DNA from: Cladochytrium replicatum
Lineage: Eukaryota > Chytridiomycota > Chytridiomycetes > Cladochytriales > Cladochytriaceae
Assembly: GCA_025526935.1 (NCBI GenBank)
Contig: JAHLKD010000038.1
Location: 347,234-411,233 of the forward strand
Direction: 5' to 3'
DNA length: 64,000 nucleotides
Position numbers and translations under genes: made by a program. Below, one piece after another: positions 55,633 through 64,000 of this stretch. How positions within the stretch are numbered: position 1 is the first letter of the stretch; every line of letters begins with the position of its first letter. The notes under the pieces were generated by a model. That model was given only the letters and a program-made list of their open reading frames with translations. It did no database searches and was not told where the DNA came from.

Positions 55633-55919
55633 CCGAGAAAAGGTACAAGGGTCCGTGTTGGAATTCTATGCAGATGTTTCCCAAAACGCGACATGAATCG
55701 AGTCAGAGCTTATGTGTCAGCAAAGGGCAAAGTCGATGGACTTTGCCGAATTTTCAGTGCTGGCGGTCAAGCTCTGATCGAATCGTCTATGTGGGAGCAA
55801 CGGCTGGTAGATCTGAAATGCACGAACGGTCAGTCCGCAGAAAGCGTTCAGCAGTTTGTGACCGACCTCACTGAGTTGTTCGAACTCAAACTGAACTCTT
55901 CACCGGACGAGCTCGTAAT
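55633..55919 (+). pseudogene. Inverted Copia gag fragment, second copy
   Basis: Same as 51856-52142, ending SSPDELVI where the LTR begins at 55920. Confidence 0.85.
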
Positions 55920-56518
55920 TGTTGAACAAAGCTGTGGTCTGGATCCTCAGGTTGTGTGTGTTGCTAATTCACGGGTTAATGTTTCTAAGAGATGAATAAA
56001 GAAGATTGCGAGTCACAAGTACTAGCGCAAGAGAATGCTCCTTGTGTGTATCGCCACAGGCTCCTTAAATAAGTGTACTGTCGTTTTGGCTTTTCCTTCC
56101 AGAAGATCTGGATTGAAGCGATAAGGTTTGACTCTTCTTCTCACAGGCGTAGCGAAGCATAATCATGCTAAGCTGTGCGTGAGATCTAGCTCTCCTCAAC
56201 AGGATTGTTCTCACACATGATTCCCACGAACGCGTTAATCATATGTAAACCTTTGCTGTGATCTGATCCGGGCTTCACTTCTGCAAGTGGATGATAGAAA
56301 AGTAATGACAGTTTACTATACCTATGGCTGCAATAAATATAACCCATGAAGAAATAACCGGAGGTATCCAAACTCGTAATAGATCATCATCTATATGCTT
56401 TAGTTCAATAGTTAGAAATGTTGCTCAGTGAAGAGTGACATTTCTGTATATCGGGCGTTTGTGTTTTTGTACTATCAATGACTGGATTGGCCAAGTCCAT
56501 CAATCGAAATACTTAACA
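55920..56518 (-). repeat. 3' LTR of the full Copia element
   Basis: 599 bp. In element orientation it starts TGTTAAG and ends TTCAACA. The polypurine tract abuts it at 56519. Confidence 0.92.
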
Positions 56519-56645
56519 CACCCCCTCAGTCATTAGATAGGTACAACCGAGAGTATCACTCAACCGATCATAACTTTCTGTAAATGCTGAAGTTGATATT
56601 CTATTGAAATAAAGGTGAGTTGTATGGACATCGCCAGCCGGTCGT

Positions 56646-59435
56646 TCAAGATAGTATATTAAGTGAAGACTGACTGACTAGCCCCAACGAGCCCCTGTGT
56701 TTAAGGTATAATTTACTTCCAAGAGGTTTAGTTAAGATGTCGGCGATCATATCAGAATTATCCATATGGTGTAACTCCTGATGTTTCTGTTCAACTTGGA
56801 GATTCACAAATCTCTCGCGAACGTCCATGTGTTTGGTCCGTTTGTTGTTGAACAGATTGTTTGCGATAGACTCGGTGGATTGATTGTCTTGCCATAAACG
56901 GAGCGGATTGAACGACGTAATTCCAATACCCGTCATAAGATTTTTCATCCACTTCATCTCACGCGATAGTTCGTTCAGCGCATACAGTTCGGCTTCCGAC
57001 GACGAGGCTGCAATAGTCTGTTGTCGAATCGACTGCCAACTGATTGCCGCATTAGCGAACATTACCACGTAACCGGTTCGTGAGTATCTATCTGCATCGC
57101 CCGCCCAGTCTGCATCGGCATAACCTTGTGGGTTGTTAGCCGAATCAAACATGTAGAGACCGTCGGGTCTTAGCATCGGAGACGTGATACCAGTCCGTGT
57201 ATAGTGTAAACCGTAATCCCAAGTACCGAGTAAATATCGTTGTAATCGATAGAGAGCCTTTGATTCTGACTGTCGAGGATCAATCTGATGTTGTGCCAAA
57301 ATATTGACTGCGTATGAAATATCCGGTCGTGTCTTAGTCGCCACGTACGATATCTTCATTAACATTGATCGAAATTGTGTTGCCTCGGCATCGGACAGTG
57401 TTGGTGTGGTCTCATCAAAGATATATGATTTTGACATCGGTGTTTTGGTCGGTTTGATGTTGGTACCCCATAAATTCGCTTCTTCGAGAATCTTCTTTAC
57501 GTACAATGCATTGCTAAGGAAATATCCTTCCGTTGTCTGCAATAACTCCATTTTCAGAATCCATTTCGCCTTCGAAGTACTGCCTACTGTGAACGAAGTT
57601 TCCAAATCGGTCTGAAACCGATGATATGCGTTTGGATCTGTGGAAAAATGTAGTATATCATCGACATGAACGGTAGTGTGTTCGCGGGTATTATTTGTTG
57701 GATTGTATCGCCAGAAATGACAGATGTCTGCAATATTCCGCACGAAACCAACACTGAGATATTGTTTCCAAAGAGTTTTGTACCATTCTCGAGCTGCCTG
57801 GTGTAGACCGTACAGACTTTTGATAAGTCTGCAGACGATGGGTCGATTCTGGAAATCTACTCGTCCGAAACCATGAGGGAGTTCGACGTAGTTCTCTTCT
57901 TCCAGTATCGCATTGAGATATGCACCCTTGATATCAAACTGGAATATGATCATGCCGACTAATGCTGCTAATGCAATCAGAAAACGGATCGTGGACGTTT
58001 TCGTAACTGGAGAATAGGTTTCATCGAAATCCAATCCTTCAATCTGTGAAAATCCTCGTACGACCCAACGTGCTTTGAATCGAGTAATATTGCCATGTTC
58101 GTCAAGCTTATATGTGAAAACCCATTTGCCCGATAATAAATTCCGTCCATCAGGTAAAAACGTTTCGGCCCAAGTATTGTTGCCGACTAGTTGTGTAACT
58201 TCCTCCTTCATCGCCGCTAACCAGAATGGAGCCTCATCGGATCGTGATAAAGCCTCACGAAGAGTCTTTGGTGCAGTCCGTATATTTCCATTCGCAATTG
58301 GTTGTGTTGGATATGAGGAATCGGCCTTCAGGGTCCAATCGATATTAGGAACGGACCGGGTAAACAAGGAATTTTGTTTCCTTTTGGCGTTCGACAAATT
58401 TGCACTTGCTTGACGTTTTCGTTTTCTTGCTGCATACGCTTCGTCGACATCTTCTCCAATGAATTGAAGATCACTTTCGAGTTGTGCATCATATTCCTCT
58501 ACAGGAGATACGGAAGACAAATTCGGAGATTCTTCAGTAATGGATTGTGGAGTCGATAAATCAGCATTTGGATCATAATCAGCATCGTCTGGGTCATCAT
58601 CGTCTAGTCCATGTAAATGTTCAACAACATGCATGTCACCGGCTTCTTCTAAGCGGTAATATATGGGGTCGTCGTTTATATCCTCATCGATTTCTTCGTC
58701 TGCAACGGTAGAAATCGGGAAATTGTCTGAGACAAACTCAACAGTCGTCTCTTGCACCCCCTGATCCCCGGTTGGTATTTGATCAACATCGAAATATGTC
58801 CCGGCCTTCAGTGGATATTGTACCGTAAGATCGTCGAGTAACTGTCGGGTAGGATTATAACCAACAAAAACTCCCTCGTGGAACGTAACATGGAAGTATT
58901 CGCCTATTGTGTTTGTCCGAAAATTGAGTGCTATGACGATCTTCAGGTCTTCACCCTTGTATCCGAGAAACAGACCTAGTTCAGACTTGTCTCGGATTCT
59001 GCGCGCCAACCTTTGTTCGTGTGAGATCCACAAACTAACGAGTGTTCCAAAGGCGTGGATAGTTGCCAAATCTATCCGCTTGTCAAGGTAAGCACAGTAC
59101 GGAATCGCATTCACAGCTGAATGGAAAGTAGCGTTCTTGACGACCGCAGCGTATAGGATGGAGAGTTGCACGAATTGAAGTGTTCGTGGTAGTCCAGCTT
59201 GTAGCAGCATCGCGTCCGACATATACTTGATTGATTGTATATTCCGCTCTGATAGACCATCGAGTTCCTTTACTGACGGAGGAGCTGGGTGGACGCGGAT
59301 GCGAGGAATCTTGGTATTGCACCATTGGATCAACCGTTTAGTAATCAATTCTCCTGAATCGGAACGTAGTTCAGCAACGTGTAATGGGTGATTGCGATTT
59401 TCCACATCAGCGATATGTCGAATCATACTATCCAC
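56646..59435 (-). CDS. Copia pol: integrase C-part, RT, RNase H
   Basis: 929 open codons. The integrase core continues from the upstream ORF: second catalytic Asp in LRSDSGELITK and Glu in LSERNIQSIKYM. An acidic linker follows (HGLDDDDPDDADYD). Reverse transcriptase has KARWVVRGFSQIEGLDFDET, FQFDIKGAYLNA and the catalytic VHVDDILHF. RNase H has YADADWAGDADRYSRTGYVV, SSSEAELYALNELSREM and NKRTKHMDVRERF, ending ADILTKPLGS. It lies in the same frame as the gag ORF, separated from it by one UGA codon. Apart from that stop the polyprotein looks intact. Confidence 0.94.
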   Translation of the reverse strand: MDSMIRHIADVENRNHPLHVAELRSDSGELITKRLIQWCNTKIPRIRVHPAPPSVKELDGLSERNIQSIKYMSDAMLLQAGLPRTLQFVQLSILYAAVVKNATFHSAVNAIPYCAYLDKRIDLATIHAFGTLVSLWISHEQRLARRIRDKSELGLFLGYKGEDLKIVIALNFRTNTIGEYFHVTFHEGVFVGYNPTRQLLDDLTVQYPLKAGTYFDVDQIPTGDQGVQETTVEFVSDNFPISTVADEEIDEDINDDPIYYRLEEAGDMHVVEHLHGLDDDDPDDADYDPNADLSTPQSITEESPNLSSVSPVEEYDAQLESDLQFIGEDVDEAYAARKRKRQASANLSNAKRKQNSLFTRSVPNIDWTLKADSSYPTQPIANGNIRTAPKTLREALSRSDEAPFWLAAMKEEVTQLVGNNTWAETFLPDGRNLLSGKWVFTYKLDEHGNITRFKARWVVRGFSQIEGLDFDETYSPVTKTSTIRFLIALAALVGMIIFQFDIKGAYLNAILEEENYVELPHGFGRVDFQNRPIVCRLIKSLYGLHQAAREWYKTLWKQYLSVGFVRNIADICHFWRYNPTNNTREHTTVHVDDILHFSTDPNAYHRFQTDLETSFTVGSTSKAKWILKMELLQTTEGYFLSNALYVKKILEEANLWGTNIKPTKTPMSKSYIFDETTPTLSDAEATQFRSMLMKISYVATKTRPDISYAVNILAQHQIDPRQSESKALYRLQRYLLGTWDYGLHYTRTGITSPMLRPDGLYMFDSANNPQGYADADWAGDADRYSRTGYVVMFANAAISWQSIRQQTIAASSSEAELYALNELSREMKWMKNLMTGIGITSFNPLRLWQDNQSTESIANNLFNNKRTKHMDVRERFVNLQVEQKHQELHHMDNSDMIADILTKPLGSKLYLKHRGSLGLVSQSSLNILS

Positions 59436-59447
59436 CGCATCACTCTT

Positions 59448-61829
59448 TCAATTCAGGAAGTAGATTGTGATGAAACGAGGTTGTTCGTCGACAATGATCT
59501 GCCAATATCTCTTCTTCTGTCCGTCGTAGATTAAACGTACGACATCGGAAAACAGACGGAAAAGTTTCCTCGGAGCTCGACTTATTGTAGAATAAATCGG
59601 CTTCTGCTTCAGCTTCGTGCGACTACAGACCAAACAATTCTGCATAATTGATTTGTTGACAAGATTGAATGCATCCGGTTCAACCTTGGGCATTTTGATG
59701 TTGAGCTTCTCTGCCGTTCGAAAGATTGTCCGTAAGTGGATGTGACCAAACTGCTGGTGTAACTTTGCAAGTTCGTGTACTGTCACTGGCGATAAGTTGG
59801 TGCTCACTCCAACTGTATCTTGAGATGCTCGTTGACATTCATCATCGTTCGTTTGACGAATGTTGTTGTCTGACATTACATCGAGACCCATCGCGTGAGA
59901 AGATCGTACACCGGACGTAAAGTCCATCGACTGATCGAGACCTTCTGCGGATACCGCTACTGCTTTAGCTCGTTGAGCAATCACATGCCGCGGTTGGTGA
60001 GTTCCGACGGTACTAACATCAGCATAGAGATAGTACAAATCTCTTTCCCGTCGCCCAATAATAACGTGTTCATCCGTATCACCATGCGTGAGGATAACCT
60101 TGTCTTTGGTGAAACTCACAATGTCTCCGGAGTCTCCAATGATACTACACACTGATGCAAGTGTGTCTTCGAGATCAGGAACATAAAGTGCGTTGTGTAT
60201 TATCTTAATTCGCCCATTGGGTAAAACTACAGATACATCTCCAAAACCACAAACTGGAATTGTATGACTATCCGCTAGTTCCACCACGTCCTCGTCATTC
60301 GTATACGTCAGCGAACTAAAGGCATGACGATTAGGTGTCATCCAAACAGTTGCGCCTGTATCAAGCAAACCCACACGATCCTTTGCTTGAACATGTACAC
60401 GGACAACCTTCTGTGCCGAGTGTGCGTTCACTATCGAAAACATATTTCCGATGTATGTGTCAGCATCTTTATCAACAGAAGTAGGTTGGGTAAGGTCAAA
60501 GATTACCTTCTTGGTCAACACCGGTTTGGCGGTAGATTCGTCCTCCGACGAATCATCACCTGCATCGCCACGGCTGGCAATGAATGCACGAAAATCCGTG
60601 TCTAAACAAAGACTCTTTGCAGTGAGATAGCGTTTACACGCCGACTGCTTGTGTCCTCGTTTGCCACAGAAATTGCATGTGAGATCTGTCTTCTTTGCAG
60701 AAGAAGATGTGGACGACCTGGAGTCCTGCGACTGCCTGGTCCGAGTGGAACTGCTACTCCCACCGCTACTGCCTGAGCCACCCGAGGCACCCTGCTTACG
60801 GCATTGAGCATTGGTGTGAGATGAGTTCGGATGCAAGGTACAAATATCCTCCGACTTCGCAACCTTGGCTTTCGCTTTCGCCTTCGCTTTCTTCGCCTTT
60901 GCCTTCATGGCCTTCTTTGTCCCATTCGGCCCACCGGCATCCATGGTGACGTTGAGTTGGACCAATTGGTTGAGGTCGGTCAAGATATTTGACACTGTTT
61001 CGAAGTAATGCGTTGGCTTTTGGTGGAATGGTCGCGGAGCATTCGGATTTGCAGCATCAATTGGATCTTGTATTAACGCCGGTTCCCATTCGGCATACGC
61101 AGAAGTGATCATTTTTCCGAGAAAAGGTACGAGGGTCCGTAGTTCAATTGTCTGCATCGTGATTTTTGCGACTAACCGGTTTAGTAGATCCTTGATTACG
61201 AGTTCGTCCGGTAAAGAGTTCAGTTTGAGTTCGAATAACTCAGTGAGGTCGGTCACAAACTGCTGAACGCTTTCTGCCGACTGACCGTTCGTACATTTCA
61301 GATCTACCAGCCGTTGCTCCCACATAGACGATTCGATCGGAGCTTGTCCGCCAGCACTGAAAATTCGGCGAAGTCCATCGACTTTGCCTTTTGCTGACGC
61401 ATAAGCTCTGACTCGATTCATGTCGCGTTTTGGGAAACATTCGCATAGAATTCCAACTGCGACGTTATTGTCCGCTTGTTGTGCACGGTAATCTTGCATC
61501 TCAGCACGATATTGCGTACGTAAGTGACTGTTGTGTGTGACGATCGCCAAATGTTCACGTAGTTCTGCTTCCCATTGTGCTCGTGCTTCGTTAGCAGCTC
61601 CGCCAGCAGCTCCGGCGATGACTATCGGACGCTGTGGGCGATTTCCTTCCGCCTCGTAATTCGGATTATCAGGAAGAGCCATTGGTTCTTGGAGAAGCAT
61701 AGTGCCAGCGCCGCCACGTAAGTTTGCGTAAGTCTGCACTTGTTCCATGTACAGATCGAAATCCTGCAGCGTTTTACCGGTGAATGGCTTCGGCCGCGAA
61801 GATGTGGCGTCATTCGATCCTGAACCCAT
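59448..61829 (-). CDS. Copia gag-protease-integrase N-part
   Basis: The likely start is the ATG at 61829 (MGSGSNDATSSRPKPFTG). The frame is open slightly further, to 61865. Gag has EQRLVDLKCTNGQSAESVQQ; a Lys/Ala-rich basic run and the zinc knuckle CNFCGKRGHKQSAC follow. The aspartic protease has LLDTGATVWMTPN. The pre-integrase zinc site is LHQQFGHIHLRT...CLVCSRTKL. The first integrase Asp is in FRLFSDVVRL, and the ORF ends YFLN then UGA. About 794 aa. The UGA falls inside integrase, so a full polyprotein needs readthrough or this copy is mutated. Confidence 0.92.
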   Translation of the reverse strand: MGSGSNDATSSRPKPFTGKTLQDFDLYMEQVQTYANLRGGAGTMLLQEPMALPDNPNYEAEGNRPQRPIVIAGAAGGAANEARAQWEAELREHLAIVTHNSHLRTQYRAEMQDYRAQQADNNVAVGILCECFPKRDMNRVRAYASAKGKVDGLRRIFSAGGQAPIESSMWEQRLVDLKCTNGQSAESVQQFVTDLTELFELKLNSLPDELVIKDLLNRLVAKITMQTIELRTLVPFLGKMITSAYAEWEPALIQDPIDAANPNAPRPFHQKPTHYFETVSNILTDLNQLVQLNVTMDAGGPNGTKKAMKAKAKKAKAKAKAKVAKSEDICTLHPNSSHTNAQCRKQGASGGSGSSGGSSSSTRTRQSQDSRSSTSSSAKKTDLTCNFCGKRGHKQSACKRYLTAKSLCLDTDFRAFIASRGDAGDDSSEDESTAKPVLTKKVIFDLTQPTSVDKDADTYIGNMFSIVNAHSAQKVVRVHVQAKDRVGLLDTGATVWMTPNRHAFSSLTYTNDEDVVELADSHTIPVCGFGDVSVVLPNGRIKIIHNALYVPDLEDTLASVCSIIGDSGDIVSFTKDKVILTHGDTDEHVIIGRRERDLYYLYADVSTVGTHQPRHVIAQRAKAVAVSAEGLDQSMDFTSGVRSSHAMGLDVMSDNNIRQTNDDECQRASQDTVGVSTNLSPVTVHELAKLHQQFGHIHLRTIFRTAEKLNIKMPKVEPDAFNLVNKSIMQNCLVCSRTKLKQKPIYSTISRAPRKLFRLFSDVVRLIYDGQKKRYWQIIVDEQPRFITIYFLN

Positions 61830-61881
61830 CTTGTCGTTGTTGTCCAAAGAAAATGTGTTAAGCAACGATTCGTAACTATTG

Positions 61882-62480
61882 TGTTGAACAAAGCTGTGGT
61901 CTGGATCCTCAGGTTGTGTGTGTTGCTAATTCACGGGTTAATGTTTCTAAGAGATGAATAAAGAAGATTGCGAGTCACAAGTACTAGCGCAAGAGAATGC
62001 TCCTTGTGTGTATCGCCACAGGCTCCTTAAATAAGTGTACTGTCGTTTTGGCTTTTCCTTCCGGAAGATCTGGATCGAAGCGATAAGGTTTGACTCTTCT
62101 TCTCACAGGCGTAGCGAAGCATAATCATGCTAAGCTATGCGTGAGATCTAGCTCTCTTCAACAGGATTGTTCTCACACATGATTCCCACGAACGCGTTAA
62201 TCATATGTAAACCTTTGCTGTGATCTGATCCGGGCTTCACTTCTACAAGTGGATGATAGAAAAGTAATGACAGTTTACTATACCTATGGCCGCAATAAAT
62301 ATAACCCATGAAGAAATACCCGGAGGTATCCAAACTCGTAATAGATCATCATCTATATGCTTTAGTTCAATAGTTAGAAATGTTGCTCAGTGAAGAGTGA
62401 CATTTCTGTATATCGGGCGTTTGTGTTTTTGTACTATCAATGACTGGATTGGCCAAGTCCATCAATCGAAATACTTAACA
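61882..62480 (-). repeat. 5' LTR of the full Copia element
   Basis: 599 bp, paired with 55920-56518. Differences include ccggaag for ccagaag and ggccgcaat for ggctgcaat. Confidence 0.92.
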
Positions 62481-63286
62481 GTTTGGCTGGTTTAAGATTG
62501 GATTCCCATAATTTCAATCTCTGCAATATTTCCTTTGCATATTGAGCATTGGTTATGAAATAACCGTGAGTAGTTTTGATCAATTGCATTTTCAGAATCC
62601 ATTTTGCTGTAGAGTGACTTCCGACCTTGAATGAGGAATTCAAGCCATCCATGAAGTCGTGGTAGCCATTTGGGTCTGGTGAGAAATGAGGAATCATCTC
62701 TACATGAACAGTAGTGTGTTCACGTATTTTCACTGTGGAACTGTGAGTAGATGGTTTCATTTGCCAGAAATAACAAGCATCTGAAGATCACGGATGTATC
62801 CCATGTCTTCATATTTCGCCCAGAGGCATTTGTACCATTCTCTAGCAGCTTGATGTAACCAAAAAAGCTTTTGACAAGATTACAACTAATGGATTGCCAG
62901 ATTCGTCAGTCTCTGTAAATCCATGGGGCATTTCAACATAAACATCTTCCTCAAGTGATGCATTGAGATATGCTCCTGTAATGTCAAATTGATAGATGTG
63001 TAATTTGACAATTGCAGCAAGACAACTAGTAATCGAATTGTAGTGGTTTTCGCCACAGGAGAATAGGTTTTGTCGAAATCCATTCCCGTATCTGGAAGAA
63101 CCCTCTAACTACCCATCGTGCCTTGAATCGGATGATGTTGCCATCTTCATCAAGTTTGTATGAATAAACCCATTTGCCAGTGAGAAGGTTGTTCCCATTT
63201 GGCAAGATGCGTTTGTTCCATGTTCCCAAATTGATAAGTTGTTGATTTTCTTCACACATGGCTGCAAGCCAGTATGGCCATTCATC
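62481..63286 (-). pseudogene. Older, decayed Copia RT fragment
   Basis: Minus strand pieces: WNKRILPNGNNLLTGKWVYS and DGNIIRFKARWVVRGFFQI at 63259-63110, then frameshifted RT, then HTTVHVEMIPHFSPDPNGYH (catalytic DD altered to EM) and STAKWILKMQLIKTTHGYFI at 62725-62560. It is a different, more degraded family than the flanking element. It served as target DNA for the elements on both sides. Confidence 0.82.
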
Positions 63287-63880
63287 TGTTGAACAAAGCT
63301 GTGGTCTGGATCCTCAGGTTTGTGTGTTGCTAATTCACGGGTTAATGTTTCTAAGAGATGAATAAAGAAGATTGCGAGTCACAAGTACTAGCGCAAGAGA
63401 ATGCTCCTTTTGTGTATCGCCACAGGCTCCTTAAATAAGTGTACTGTCGTTTGGCTTTTCCTTCCGGAAGATCTGGATCGAAGCGATAAGGTTTGACTCT
63501 TCTTCTCACAGGCGTAGCGAAGCATAATCATGCTAAGCTGTGCGTGAGATCTAGCTCTCCTCAACAGGATTGTTCTCACACATGATTCCACGAACGCGTT
63601 AATCATATGTAAACCTTTGCTTGATCTGATCCGGGCTTCACTTCTACAAGTGGATGATAGAAAAGTAATGACAGTTTACTATACTATGGCCGCAATAAAA
63701 TATAAACCCATGAAGAAATACCCGGAGGTATCCAAACTCGTAATAGATCATCATCTATATGCTTTAGTTCAATATTAGAATGTTGCTCAGTGAAGAGTGA
63801 CATTTCTGTATACGGGCGTTTGTGTTTTTTTTACTATCAATGACTGGATTGGGCCAAGTCCATCAATCGAATACTACAAA
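63287..63880 (-). repeat. LTR of a further Copia element running off the window
   Basis: Same LTR family, but with many single-base insertions or deletions (for example cgtttggc for cgttttggc, ctatactatgg for ctatacctatgg). It is followed by the polypurine tract and the start of the internal region. Confidence 0.85.
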
Positions 63881-64000
63881 CACCCCCTCAGTCATTAGAT
63901 AGGTACAACCGAGAGTATCACTCAACCGATCATAACTTTGTAAATGCTGAAGTTGATATTCTATTGAAATAAAGGTGAGTTTATGGACATCGCCAGCCGG
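63881..64000 (-). mobile_element. 3' internal end of a Copia element, cut by the window edge
   Basis: Matches 56519-56638 (caccccctcagtcattagat onward). The rest of this element lies beyond the window. Confidence 0.8.

Larger units (their letters stand above)
53107..56518. repeat. Tandem duplication, copy 2 (3.4 kb)
   Basis: Second copy of 49330-52741. Its last 599 bp (55920-56518) double as the 3' LTR of the full-length Copia element. Confidence 0.88.
55920..62480 (-). mobile_element. Nearly complete 6.56-kb Ty1/Copia element
   Basis: Two 599-bp LTRs (55920-56518 and 61882-62480) differ at roughly seven sites by eye, about 1%, indicating a fairly recent insertion. On the minus strand the order is LTR, gag-protease-integrase, RT-RNase H, a polypurine tract (gagggggtg) at 56519-56528, LTR. 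Integrase before RT defines Copia. Flanks do not show a shared 5-bp duplication (gtaat against gtttg), because the left side was rearranged by the 3.4-kb duplication. Confidence 0.92.

Noticed and set aside
1-64000. tRNA, rRNA or other structured RNA genes
   Set aside because: No tRNA T-loop and acceptor pattern or rRNA sequence was seen on reading; a tRNAscan/Infernal run would settle it.

Overview
This window is nuclear DNA from a fungus, most likely an early-diverging, chytrid-like one. The evidence is mixed. Genes are cut by short GT-AG introns (about 40-100 nt) and read with the standard code. Sulfite reductase and the Mnn-type mannosyltransferase have fungal architecture. Genes rarely seen in yeasts or moulds are also present: a SCAMP, a FAM177-like protein, a bacterial-type xylose isomerase and a WSC-repeat copper radical oxidase. 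The lineage is inferred; no rRNA or marker gene is present to prove it.

Layout. 0.2-13.2 kb is a normal gene block: an ING/PHD chromatin protein, two coiled-coil proteins, a FAM177-like gene, a SCAMP and a GT71 mannosyltransferase. 13.79-22.44 kb is one large hAT transposon. It has 8-bp target duplications, terminal inverted repeats, an intact 808-aa transposase, a second unknown ORF and long arrays of a ~97-bp repeat. A small retroelement chimera is nested inside it. 22.5-24.2 kb holds a decayed superfamily-3 helicase gene of viral or plasmid type. 24.3-35.4 kb carries a small probably mitochondrial protein, a possible membrane protein, xylose isomerase, a 1,521-aa protein with eight WSC domains and a glyoxal-oxidase domain, and a DOMON-Ctr fusion. 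35.9-38.6 kb is a graveyard containing a DDE_Tnp_4 transposase pseudogene. 38.9-45.5 kb is a divergent sulfur-assimilation pair, PAPS reductase and sulfite reductase hemoprotein subunit, sharing a 287-bp promoter with a CYS3-type site. From 45.8 kb to the end is nested Ty1/Copia material: one nearly complete 6.56-kb element, a truncated copy of the hAT element's right half, and a 3.4-kb block duplicated in tandem.

How the genes fit together. The WSC-glyoxal oxidase needs copper. It lies next to, and in the same orientation as, a gene fusing a secreted haem-binding-type DOMON domain to a Ctr-type copper channel with a Met-rich segment. A DOMON that reduces Cu(II) feeding a Ctr that imports Cu(I) would be a one-protein copper uptake system. 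This is the most interesting candidate in the window. The second is the hAT element, whose accessory ORF recurs in a second element copy. The MET16/MET5 pair is a plain metabolic module, but the MET5 gene has a minisatellite grown from its own exon.
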